This document shows positions 1 through 5,373 of a stretch of DNA of 6,137 nucleotides, piece after piece. Numbering within the stretch: the stretch's first letter is position 1; each line of letters opens with the position of its first letter. The notes beneath the pieces are model-generated. The model was given only the letters and a program-made list of their open reading frames with translations. It did no database searches and had not been told where the DNA came from. Made by a program: the position numbers and the translations under genes. Origin of the DNA: JBOGEB01 sp050743125 (GTDB taxonomy: Bacteria; Actinomycetota; Nitriliruptoria; Euzebyales; Egibacteraceae); NCBI GenBank assembly GCA_050743125.1, contig JBOGEB010000230.1:1-6137 (forward strand), in the 5' to 3' direction.

Positions 1-214
1 CACATGCCAAGAGTCGGAAATCGCCGCCTGGCTCGCCCAACCACACACGCATTGAGGTCAGTGCTCACGGGAGCAGCAAGTGACGAGGCCCAGCACAGCC
101 AACCATGCCGGCCGCTGTTGCCAGGAACGCCTCGACGCGGCAGTGCGATGTCCAAACGCACCCGCGTCCGCCTCCTTCACGCGGGCGAGATGGCCGGCCC
201 GCTCGGCGACCGTT
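1..214. other. Left edge, no supported gene
   Basis: I see no convincing gene in this stretch downstream of the hydrolase. A plus-strand frame open from the window edge ends at a TGA at 53-55 and reads SEIAAWLAQ before the stop; it could be the last codons of a gene entering from the left, but 17 codons are too few to assign. A minus-strand ATG at 52-50 also opens a frame to the edge, without a Shine-Dalgarno. A stem of GCGGGC (181-186) with GCCCGC (197-202) lies just past the hydrolase stop. It has no following T-run on either strand, so it is at most a weak terminator. Confidence 0.4.
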
Positions 215-1489
215 TCAGCTGACCATCGCTTGGAGCAGCGCGGAGGCCACCTCGGGGCCGGTCACCGCGCTGTGCGAGCTGATGAACGCGTCGGCCTTGA
301 GGTTGTACGCGTTACCGGCGGTGAAGGAGTACGCGCCACCGACAGCGAGCAGGCTTCCGGCGGGTTGAGCGACTTCGGGAGTCTTCAGCGCTCCGTTTCG
401 ACCGATCCCGCCGTAGAGGTCGTCGGGTCCACCGACGGCCGTGCCAGCCTGACCCGCAAGCCGCGACGCGATCGCGTACGCAAGACCGACCGCCTTGTCG
501 TTCGCGGTGTGGGTGGCCAACAGCGGCCCGGTCAGACGTCGACCGGCGAGCACGGCGCGGAAGAGCCCGTTGCCTCCCCTGCCGTCGAAATTCGACGCGA
601 ATCCGTGATGGCTGAAGGCCCCCTGCAGCAGGATGACGGAATGGACCGGCGCGTGCCGGGCAGCGGCAGCGGACACGACCCGCGCACCGAACGAGTGGCC
701 GACCAGGTGGCGCCGAGCGCGCGGTGCGCCTGCCGCCAACGCGTCGAGCAGCCCAGCGACCCCGTTGAAGCCGACATTCCCGGCCCGCTCCCTCATTGTG
801 TAGTAGCTCGTCAGGTTCAGCAGGTTGCGGGCTCCGTCGAGAACGCCGCCGAAGCTGAACGCGGCGGCGCTCCCGCCGAGCACTTCGGCCTCGCTGACGC
901 CGGCAGCCGCGCCTCCGGGCGTCTCCGGGGCACCGAAATCTGTCTCGGGTCCGCCCGCCTGGTCGAAGACCTGCTCGGCGTCGCCTTCCAGGAACGAGAC
1001 CGGCGGCGGCTCTTCGTCGCCGTCGATGGGTGGAGGCAGTTGGACGCGAAGCGTGTCGAGGAACTTCTGGCGAGCGTCGGCCGAGGTCTCCAACTTCGGG
1101 ACAAGCCGTCGGAGCTGGGCCACCGCCGCGGGATCCTCGATCCGCTCGTCGATCGCGGCCATCAGCGCCAGCTGCTCGTCGCCGACGCTGACGCCGCCGC
1201 CGGCGACGTCGTCAGCGTCCGCCCAACGGATGGAGGGCCACAGCACGCCGACCACCGCGAGCGTCCGTGCCGCCGCGCTCGGGACCCGGTTCCGGATCTC
1301 CGCGACGCTGTCCGTGAGGCGTTCGTACAACGCGCGTGCTGCCGGGATGTCGTTGTTCCAGCCGTGCACGAGCACGACGACGTCCGTGGCGCCCGACGAC
1401 ACGACCAGGTCGACCGCCGCTGTCCGCTGAGCGGGATCGTGCAGCGCACCGGTGGATTCGAACGCCACCTCGGCGGACGGGAAGCGCAT
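215..1489 (-). CDS. Cytosolic alpha/beta-hydrolase (serine esterase/peptidase-like)
   Basis: Predicted 424-residue alpha/beta-hydrolase, probably a serine esterase or peptidase; the substrate cannot be read from sequence. The first core strand and oxyanion loop read VVVLVHGWNND (residues 37-47). The nucleophile elbow is GHSFG with Ser266. Asp331 in the HTANDKAVG segment after a late strand and His406 in SSHSAVTGPEV near the C-terminus are the natural triad partners. Between the strand VVGVLWPS (about 79-86) and the elbow lies a roughly 140-residue insertion with an acidic, proline-rich part (about 150-195). It ends in SYYTMRERAGNVG (228-240), probably a lid or partner-binding part. No signal peptide or membrane helix is visible. 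I chose the ATG at 1489 because AGGAGG (1500-1495) sits 5 nt upstream; the longer in-frame start at 1546 would overlap the protease gene and lacks this support. The gene follows the S8 protease by 28 bp on the same strand, so the two are almost certainly co-transcribed. Confidence 0.85.
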   Translation of the reverse strand: MRFPSAEVAFESTGALHDPAQRTAAVDLVVSSGATDVVVLVHGWNNDIPAARALYERLTDSVAEIRNRVPSAAARTLAVVGVLWPSIRWADADDVAGGGVSVGDEQLALMAAIDERIEDPAAVAQLRRLVPKLETSADARQKFLDTLRVQLPPPIDGDEEPPPVSFLEGDAEQVFDQAGGPETDFGAPETPGGAAAGVSEAEVLGGSAAAFSFGGVLDGARNLLNLTSYYTMRERAGNVGFNGVAGLLDALAAGAPRARRHLVGHSFGARVVSAAAARHAPVHSVILLQGAFSHHGFASNFDGRGGNGLFRAVLAGRRLTGPLLATHTANDKAVGLAYAIASRLAGQAGTAVGGPDDLYGGIGRNGALKTPEVAQPAGSLLAVGGAYSFTAGNAYNLKADAFISSHSAVTGPEVASALLQAMVS

Positions 1490-1494
1490 GACGC

Positions 1495-1500
1495 CCTCCT
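1495..1500 (-). promoter_or_regulatory. Strong Shine-Dalgarno of the hydrolase
   Basis: AGGAGG, preceded by AAA, ends 5 nt before the ATG at 1489. It lies in the 28-bp gap after the protease stop codon and fixes the hydrolase start. A small stem (CCCC, loop GGTGT, GGGG) lies just upstream of it, between the protease stop and the ribosome site. No promoter is seen in the gap, so this site allows independent translation on a shared mRNA. Confidence 0.8.
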
Positions 1501-1517
1501 TTTCCCCACACCGGGGA

Positions 1518-3098
1518 TCAGACCGACTGGATGGCGCGCATCGCATCGACGAGGCCGCATCCTTGGAACGGGCGAGCCCGGCCGAGGTCGGTCGCGGACG
1601 CGAGCAGGATCCGCTTGACCTCCTCCGGGCGACCGATGTACTCGCGATGCACGGACATGAACGCCGCCGCTACCCCGGACACGTGCGGCGCAGCCATCGA
1701 CGTGCCGGAGTCCTCGACGTACGTTGCCTCCGGGAACTCGATCCGAGCCTTCTCCAGAGCCGCCCCGGAGCCGGCGCTCACCACCCGCTCGCCAGGAGCG
1801 ACGAGGTCCGGTTTGAGCCGGCCGTCTCCGGTCGGGCCCTTCGACGAGAAATACGACACTCCGGAGGCGTGCGGCCGTGACGACGTGGAACCGACGGTGA
1901 TCGCCAGCTCGGCATTCCCAGGGTCGTTGATGGTCAGGTCGAAACCAAGCCGCATACGCCGACCATTGGGGTCCGTGGCGTAGCCGTAGCCGGTGTTCCC
2001 CGCGGCGACGACCACGACGACGCCACTACGGACCAGCCGGTCCACCTCCCTGCAGACAGGGGTCAGTCCGGCGGCGAACCAGCTGGGGTCGAACGGGTAC
2101 CCGACCGACAGGTTCACTCCGTGCACCTGCAGATGGCGGCCGTCGTCGTTGAGCTCCTGGATGTACTGCAGCGCGGCGAGCAGCGCGGCGAGGTCTCCGG
2201 AGCGGTCGTCACGGAGCACCTTGCACGAGAGCAGCCGGCAACGCGGCGCCATCCCGCGTATCTCCCACAGCTCAAGCCCCTCAACGCGGGTGTTGCCCCG
2301 ATCGTCGTGGTACCACGTGGCTGCCACCATCGGCTTCTCGTCGGCGGTGACGATCTGCTCGCCAGCGAGAATTCCGGCTACGTGGGTGCCGTGGCCAGCC
2401 GGGTCCCGCGTGGCGTCTGCGTCGCTCGTGTGGGCCACAAAGGTTCGGTGCGCCAGCCGCCCGTCCAGCTCCAGGTTGTGATGCCGCGTGAAGTGGTCGT
2501 GGTTGTAGTCGATCCCGGAATCGAGCACCGCCCACACAATGTCCTGACCCAGCGCGTTGAACGCGTGCTGAGCGGCCTGGCACTTCGTGGTGACGATCGT
2601 GCGGTGGATCAGCGCGCCGGTCTCGAAGTTCGGCCAGATTCGATGAATGGACCCGCGCGGTGCCGGCCCGGCGGCAGCCGAAGGCAGCGACTTAGGGAGC
2701 TGCTCCTCCTCGGCGGCGTCTGCGTCCTTCTGCACAAGGTCGCGAATCTGTTCTGCGGTCAGAGCCGTCGTCAGATACGAGCCCGTGTGCCAGACCGGCG
2801 TCCCCTCGGCGACCAGCGCTCGCACCTGTTTCGCCGCCCCGGCGATGCCGCGCGGATGGGCGGCGCGAAGCTCGACGACAATGCCGATGAGCTCGGAGGT
2901 CGCGCGCTGCATCCGTTCTTGCAGCGGCGGCGAGATCACCGAGTCCGCCACCAGGCTCGGAGACGGAGGCACCGCGTCGGTAGGCCGAGCGCTGCTCTCG
3001 GCCATGAAAGGTCCGAGCCCGGACTCGGCCGGGAACAGCTCCGGAGGACGGAACGGCCCGTCGTCGTCTGGCGGTTCACCAGGGGGGTCTGGGGTCAC
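1518..3098 (-). CDS. Intracellular subtilisin-like serine protease (S8 family)
   Basis: A 526-residue subtilase with the complete catalytic set. Asp193 is in AVLDSGID, His236 in GHGTHVAGILAG, oxyanion Asn368 in VVVVAAGNTG and the nucleophile Ser467 in SGTSMAAPHVSGV; PDLVAPG at 430-436 is the usual strand before the active serine. Residues 1-60 are proline- and acid-rich and look disordered. Residues about 70-155 (IGIVVELRAA, a helix, then TTALTAEQIRDLV and IHRIWPN) resemble an I9-type inhibitory prodomain in strand/helix order; this is inference. There is no signal peptide, lipobox or transmembrane segment, so a cytoplasmic protease is likely, kept latent until the prodomain is displaced or cleaved. 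The GTG start is supported by GGAG (3108-3105) 7 nt upstream and by its GTGA overlap with the 24-codon ORF before it. It is the first large gene of an operon with the hydrolase. The protease fold is certain; target and trigger are unknown. Confidence 0.93.
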   Translation of the reverse strand: MTPDPPGEPPDDDGPFRPPELFPAESGLGPFMAESSARPTDAVPPSPSLVADSVISPPLQERMQRATSELIGIVVELRAAHPRGIAGAAKQVRALVAEGTPVWHTGSYLTTALTAEQIRDLVQKDADAAEEEQLPKSLPSAAAGPAPRGSIHRIWPNFETGALIHRTIVTTKCQAAQHAFNALGQDIVWAVLDSGIDYNHDHFTRHHNLELDGRLAHRTFVAHTSDADATRDPAGHGTHVAGILAGEQIVTADEKPMVAATWYHDDRGNTRVEGLELWEIRGMAPRCRLLSCKVLRDDRSGDLAALLAALQYIQELNDDGRHLQVHGVNLSVGYPFDPSWFAAGLTPVCREVDRLVRSGVVVVVAAGNTGYGYATDPNGRRMRLGFDLTINDPGNAELAITVGSTSSRPHASGVSYFSSKGPTGDGRLKPDLVAPGERVVSAGSGAALEKARIEFPEATYVEDSGTSMAAPHVSGVAAAFMSVHREYIGRPEEVKRILLASATDLGRARPFQGCGLVDAMRAIQSV

Positions 3099-3169
3099 GA
3101 CACGCTCCGTTCACCACCGTTGACCGCCCGCCGGTCGCGAAGAACCCGAGCGGTGTGCGCGTCAGCCAT
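3095..3169 (-). CDS. 24-codon leader ORF coupled to the protease
   Basis: ATG at 3169 runs to a TGA at 3097-3095, encoding 24 residues that start MADAHTARVLRDRRAV and are rich in Arg and small residues. It has the best ribosome site of the locus, GAGGAG (3180-3175), 5 nt before the ATG. Its TGA overlaps the protease GTG start (3098-3096) in the sequence GTGA, the classical layout for translational coupling by terminating ribosomes. The frame differs from the protease, so it is not an N-terminal extension. It could be a regulatory leader peptide, a functional microprotein, or simply a device to load ribosomes onto a weaker start. I recognise no family. No run of one rare codon suggests attenuation. 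Confidence 0.6.
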   Translation of the reverse strand: MADAHTARVLRDRRAVNGGERSVS

Positions 3170-3174
3170 CGTTG

Positions 3175-3180
3175 CTCCTC
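3175..3180 (-). promoter_or_regulatory. Shine-Dalgarno of the 24-codon ORF
   Basis: GAGGAG followed by CAACG and ATG. Its near-consensus match and ideal spacing are the main reason for believing that the short ORF at 3169-3095 is translated and is the entry point for ribosomes on the protease-hydrolase mRNA. Confidence 0.65.
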
Positions 3181-3222
3181 ATCGGCACGGCAGCACTCGC
3201 AGCGCGTGCTCGCGCAGCCATC

Positions 3223-3274
3223 GTCGTAGCCCCCCAAGGTCGTAGCCCCACAAGCAGAAGAAGTCAAGCAGAAG
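3223..3274. repeat. Two nested direct-repeat pairs over the promoter
   Basis: On the plus strand, GTCGTAGCCCC occurs at 3223-3233 and 3239-3249 (period 16), and CAAGCAGAAG at 3251-3260 and 3265-3274 (period 14). All four copies are exact. The first pair covers the -10 region and the second flanks the -35 box of the proposed minus-strand promoter. That location suggests operator half-sites, but short local duplication is also possible. Confidence 0.7.
3239..3267 (-). promoter_or_regulatory. Putative promoter of the protease-hydrolase operon
   Basis: On the minus strand TTGACT (3267-3262) and TACGAC (3244-3239) are separated by exactly 17 bp, close to the primary sigma factor pattern TTGACA/TANNNT. 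Transcription would begin near 3232 and give a leader of about 60 nt before the 24-codon ORF. The -35 box lies between two copies of CTTCTGCTTG, and the -10 box is part of a repeated GGGGCTACGAC, so a regulator could bind here. A second TACGAC at 3228-3223 is an alternative -10. The last base of the -10 box is not the usual T, so this is a prediction only. Confidence 0.45.
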
Positions 3275-3315
3275 CCCGCCTCGTGCGACCGCCCTGGCGC
3301 CTGCAGCCTCGGCTA

Positions 3316-3419
3316 GTGTTCAGTCGCGGTAATTGTTTGAATGTCAGTGCCGGTGTTATCCCTGGTCAAAGCCTGGTTCGTGCCGTTCAGACGTTAAAAA
3401 AACCTCTGCGACTGGACAC
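3316..3419. mobile_element. MITE-like element with TA duplication in CTAG
   Basis: The ends GTGTTCAGTCGC (3316-3327) and GCGACTGGACAC (3408-3419) are inverted copies with 11 of 12 positions matching. Similarity continues imperfectly inward, where both ends have T-rich stretches followed by a GTC. The element is flanked by TA on each side (3314-3315 and 3420-3421), with C before and G after, so the empty site would be CTAG. TA duplication with a CTAG target is the habit of IS630/Tc1-mariner transposases. At 104 bp with no ORF it would be a non-autonomous element or the joined ends of a deleted insertion sequence. Its AT content is higher than its surroundings (a run of seven A at 3396-3402). 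The subfamily cannot be named from the sequence alone. Confidence 0.6.
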
Positions 3420-3441
3420 TAGGATGAGAGCGGTCGGAGAT

Positions 3442-3464
3442 CTGTCTGACAGGCCGATGACAGG
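3442..3464 (+). promoter_or_regulatory. Heptamer direct repeat, SARP-site layout
   Basis: TGACAGG occurs at 3447-3453 and 3458-3464, separated by 4 bp, so the period is 11 bp. Established SARP regulators bind heptameric direct repeats with 11-bp (or 22-bp) period just upstream of the -10 box. The repeat lies 61 bp upstream of the methyltransferase ATG, and a SARP remnant lies about 1.1 kb further on. The first copy is also part of a palindrome, CTGTC-T-GACAG (3442-3452). I see no clear -10 box, so this stays a hypothesis. Confidence 0.35.
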
Positions 3465-3524
3465 GCCGTCCACCACGGTGTGCTCGACACGGAAGACCAA
3501 CCGAGCGAACCGGAGGGGATCATC

Positions 3525-4229
3525 ATGTTGAGGCCACCACGACGGTCGCGGCCGACGCCGAGCGGCGGGATGCGCTGGCGGATCGCCTGTTCCACGCGCT
3601 GCTCGAGACGCTCGAGCTGACCAGCGTGTACCTGGGGCTCCGGCTCGACCTGTACGCCGCCCTGCGTGACGGAGGGCCGGCCACGCCTGCTGGCCTCGCG
3701 GCGCGCGCGGGGATCGACGAGCGCTACGCCCGGGAGTGGCTGGAGCAGCAGGCCGTCGATCGACCTCGACGAGGCCTCGATCGCGGAGGCCAGGCGCAAC
3801 GCGAGCGAGGCCGGCGTCGCCGACCGGGTCCGCTTCAGGCAGCTGGACGCGGCTGACCTGCCCGCGAGGGGCGACTACGACGCGGCGTTCATCTTCGAGG
3901 CGCTGCACGACATGGCCCGCCCGGTCGAGGCGCTGCGCGCCGTCCGCGCCGCGCTCGCCGATGGCGCCAGCCTCGTCATCGCTGACGAGAAGGTGGCCGA
4001 GACGTTCACGGCCCCCGGCGACGAGGTGGAGCGGCTGAACTACGGCTTCAGCATCTGGCACTGCCTGCCCGCCACTCGCGCCGAAACACCCTCGGCGGCC
4101 TCGGCGGCCACGGGCACCTGCCTGCGGCCCGCCACCGTGCGCGCCTGGGCCGCGCAGGCCGGGTTCGAGAGCGTGGAGATTCTGCCCGTCGACCACGACC
4201 TGTGGCGCTTCTACCGTCTCGACGGCTGA
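3525..4229 (+). pseudogene. SAM-dependent methyltransferase, central deletion and frameshifts
   Basis: Remnant of a class I SAM-dependent methyltransferase of the actinobacterial type with an N-terminal winged-helix domain. The first part, in one frame (about 3530-3760), encodes LFHALLETLELTSVYLGLRL, LYAAL, LAARAGIDERYAREWLEQQ, the helix-turn-helix dimer domain. The second part, in another frame (about 3757-4229), encodes DLDEASIAEARRNASEAG, FRQLDAADLP, FIFEALHDMARPVEALRAV and ends in DLWRFYRLDG. The GxGxG SAM-binding loop and about 100-120 residues expected between EWLEQQ and DLDEAS are missing; the junction lies near 3752-3770. A second lesion is at the start: the good ribosome site GGAGGGG (3512-3518) precedes the ATG at 3525-3527, but that ATG is out of frame with the coding sequence from GAG GCC ACC on (one base missing near 3528). 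The product cannot bind SAM normally. Original substrate unknown. Confidence 0.85.
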
Positions 4230-4280
4230 GCGCGTGTGTCGAACCATGGGCCGGAGCGAGCGCCCTGCGGGGTCCGCTGG

Positions 4281-4304
4281 TCCGCGGGTTTGAGAACCCG
4301 CGGA
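4281..4304. terminator. Perfect 10-bp hairpin after the methyltransferase remnant
   Basis: TCCGCGGGTT at 4281-4290 pairs fully with AACCCGCGGA at 4295-4304 around the loop TGAG. It starts 52 bp past the methyltransferase stop, between convergent genes, where a bidirectional terminator is expected. No T-run follows on either strand, which is common for actinomycete hairpin terminators. Confidence 0.5.
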
Positions 4305-4340
4305 GCACCACGCTCGGGCCCTCAAGCGCCAGGAGGACAC

Positions 4341-4426
4341 CTTTCCTCCGCATCCGCGGGAACGTATCCGTCAAGCGGGCAGGCGGCGCAGTTGAGCGGC
4401 AGCTTTCCTGCTCATGCGGAGGAAAG
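4341..4426. repeat. 13-bp perfect inverted repeats
   Basis: CTTTCCTCCGCAT (4341-4353) and its exact complement ATGCGGAGGAAAG (4414-4426) enclose 60 bp. The right arm also forms a local hairpin with CTTTCCT at 4403-4409 (7-bp arms, 10-nt loop), so two exclusive structures are possible. The function is not evident; they could be termini of a tiny element or parts of a folded RNA. Confidence 0.6.
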
Positions 4427-4434
4427 TCCGTTGA

Positions 4435-4501
4435 CTGTGAGGGGGTCCGGAACCCCAGAGGGGACCCTGGGAACGCCCCCGATCGCTGTGAGGGGGTCCG
4501 G
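4435..4501. repeat. 16-bp direct repeat, 51-bp period
   Basis: CTGTGAGGGGGTCCGG occurs exactly at 4435-4450 and 4486-4501. The first copy continues into a stem GGGGT-ccgga-ACCCC, and CCCAG/CTGGG arms lie between the copies. They are in the noncoding zone between convergent remnants. Confidence 0.65.
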
Positions 4502-4586
4502 GCGGAGTGCTCCCCGCCTCGCAAAGCGAAGCGCTCCGCGCGGGTCGCGCCGTGTGCTGGTTGTCCTCAGCACCGCCGCGAGGTTT

Positions 4587-5211
4587 GCGCACGAATGCCA
4601 CGGGGTCCGCGAGGCGGGCCGCGTCCGCCCCGTACACGGCACCCGCGGTGGCGGCGACCGCCTGGGCGCCGTAGAGCACCGCCGCAGCCTCGTACGCGCC
4701 GAGCCGGACGAGCAGCCCGACCAGGTTGCGCAGCGTCGTCCACTGCTGCGTCCAGTTGCCCGCCTGGTGCCAGTGCTCGATCAGGTCACGGAACAGCGGC
4801 AATGCCTTGGAGGGGTCGCCGTGCCGACCGCGCAGCGATGCCACCGACACAGCGCCAGGGCCTCGGGCCTCGATCACGAGGTCGGTGAACCGCAGCGCAT
4901 CGACCTGATCGCTCGCCCGCAACAGGTAGCCCGGTGACCTGGTCAGCAGCTCGCTCCCCTCAGGAGCGCCGAGCGCGCGCCGCAGCCACGAGACCAAGGT
5001 CTGCAACGCCCCCACTGGCGACACCGGCAGCGCGTCGCGCCACATGGCCTCGACGAGCCGATCCCCCGACACCACCGCGTTCGCGTGGACCAGCAAGACG
5101 GCCAGCAGCCCGCCGCAGCCGCGCAGACCGCAACGCCTCCTGGTCACCGGCCAACTCCAACGTCCCAAGAACCCGAAACCGCAGCGCCGGTACCTGATGA
5201 TCGAAGGGCAC
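4587..5211 (-). pseudogene. SARP/AAA-type transcriptional regulator, reduced to its ends
   Basis: Remnant of a large AfsR/SARP-type activator. From the GTG at 5211 the frame reads ALRFRVLGTLELAGDQEALR, the start of the OmpR-like winged helix. Near 5108-5125 (CGGCGGG region) the reading shifts to a second frame, LLAVLLVHANAVVSGDRLVE, then LLTRSPGYLLRASDQVDALR and FTDLVIEAR, the beginning of the BTAD domain. It then jumps to SVASLRGRHGDPSKALPLFR, HWHQAGNWTQQWTTLRNLVG and LYGAQAV, the C-terminal TPR-like end typical of AAA/NB-ARC regulators. Most of BTAD, the whole ATPase and much of the TPR region, several hundred residues in intact relatives, are missing. The junction coincides with a tandem heptamer at 4858-4871. 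The GTG lacks a clear ribosome site, so the original start may lie elsewhere. DNA binding, dimerisation and signalling should all be lost; a fusion protein made after frameshifting is conceivable but unlikely. Confidence 0.82.
4858..4871. repeat. Tandem heptamer at the SARP deletion junction
   Basis: GGGCCTC is repeated head to tail at 4858-4864 and 4865-4871, exactly where the regulator sequence passes from its BTAD domain to its C-terminal end. It is probably the scar of the deletion (microhomology joining or slippage). Confidence 0.6.
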
Positions 5212-5269
5212 CAAGCCGCGCACGACGTCGTACGGGGCTTGGGATTGACCGGTGTCGTGACCGCGCCCT

Positions 5270-5303
5270 TGAGGCGCACCCTGGGCTGAGGCGCACCCTG
5301 GGC
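5270..5303. repeat. 17-bp perfect tandem duplication
   Basis: TGAGGCGCACCCTGGGC at 5270-5286 is repeated without gap at 5287-5303. It lies upstream of the SARP remnant in the 162 bp between that gene and the PIN toxin, where I see no other feature. Seventeen is not a multiple of three, so if any coding frame once extended here the duplication would break it. Perfect identity suggests a recent slippage event. Confidence 0.85.
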
Positions 5304-5373
5304 CGGGCGCCGCCGCGGACAGAAAGGCCTTGGTGGAACGACGCACGGCCGTGCTGGTTGCCGCTGGGGAGCG

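Larger units (their letters stand above)
4230..4586. other. Convergent intergenic region with hairpins and repeats
   Basis: No gene is recognisable here between the ends of the converging methyltransferase and SARP remnants. The frame of the SARP remnant stays open on the minus strand to a TGA at 4373-4371 but loses family resemblance below about 4587. The stretch holds a perfect hairpin (4281-4304), a 13-bp inverted repeat pair (4341-4353 and 4414-4426), a duplicated 16-mer (4435 and 4486) and small GC-rich stems around 4441-4500. It fits a bidirectional termination zone or old debris. Confidence 0.6.

Noticed and set aside
148..222. Short plus-strand frame starting MSKRTRVRLLHAG
   Set aside because: It has no ribosome site, overlaps the hydrolase stop and shows no recognisable family; it is likely chance.
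80..1618. Long plus-strand open frame (512 codons) opposite the hydrolase
   Set aside because: It is the GC-rich antisense shadow of the hydrolase and protease end; its product is Arg-rich with no domain, and it lacks a ribosome site.
2121..3245. Plus-strand open frame (374 codons) opposite the protease N-terminal half
   Set aside because: Low-complexity Arg/Val translation without motifs; the minus strand here encodes clear subtilase motifs.
3076..3267. 63-codon minus-strand frame starting at TTG 3267
   Set aside because: The TTG lies in the predicted -35 box and has no ribosome site; the 24-codon ORF in another frame has a much better one.
3223..3274. CRISPR-like array
   Set aside because: There are only two copies of each unit, they are 10-11 bp long, and spacers are 4-5 bp; this fits promoter repeats, not CRISPR.
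4278..4310. tRNA-like 3' end (GGGTTTGAGAACCC with ACCA nearby)
   Set aside because: The loop is not a 7-nt T-loop, and no anticodon arm or acceptor partner is found upstream; it is a plain hairpin.
3387..4340. Minus-strand open frame (317 codons) across the methyltransferase
   Set aside because: Methyltransferase motifs are on the plus strand; the antisense product shows no family features.
4236..4937. Plus-strand open frame (233 codons) over the hairpin region and the SARP remnant
   Set aside because: It is antisense to recognisable SARP sequence and reads as Arg/Gly/Pro-rich noise.
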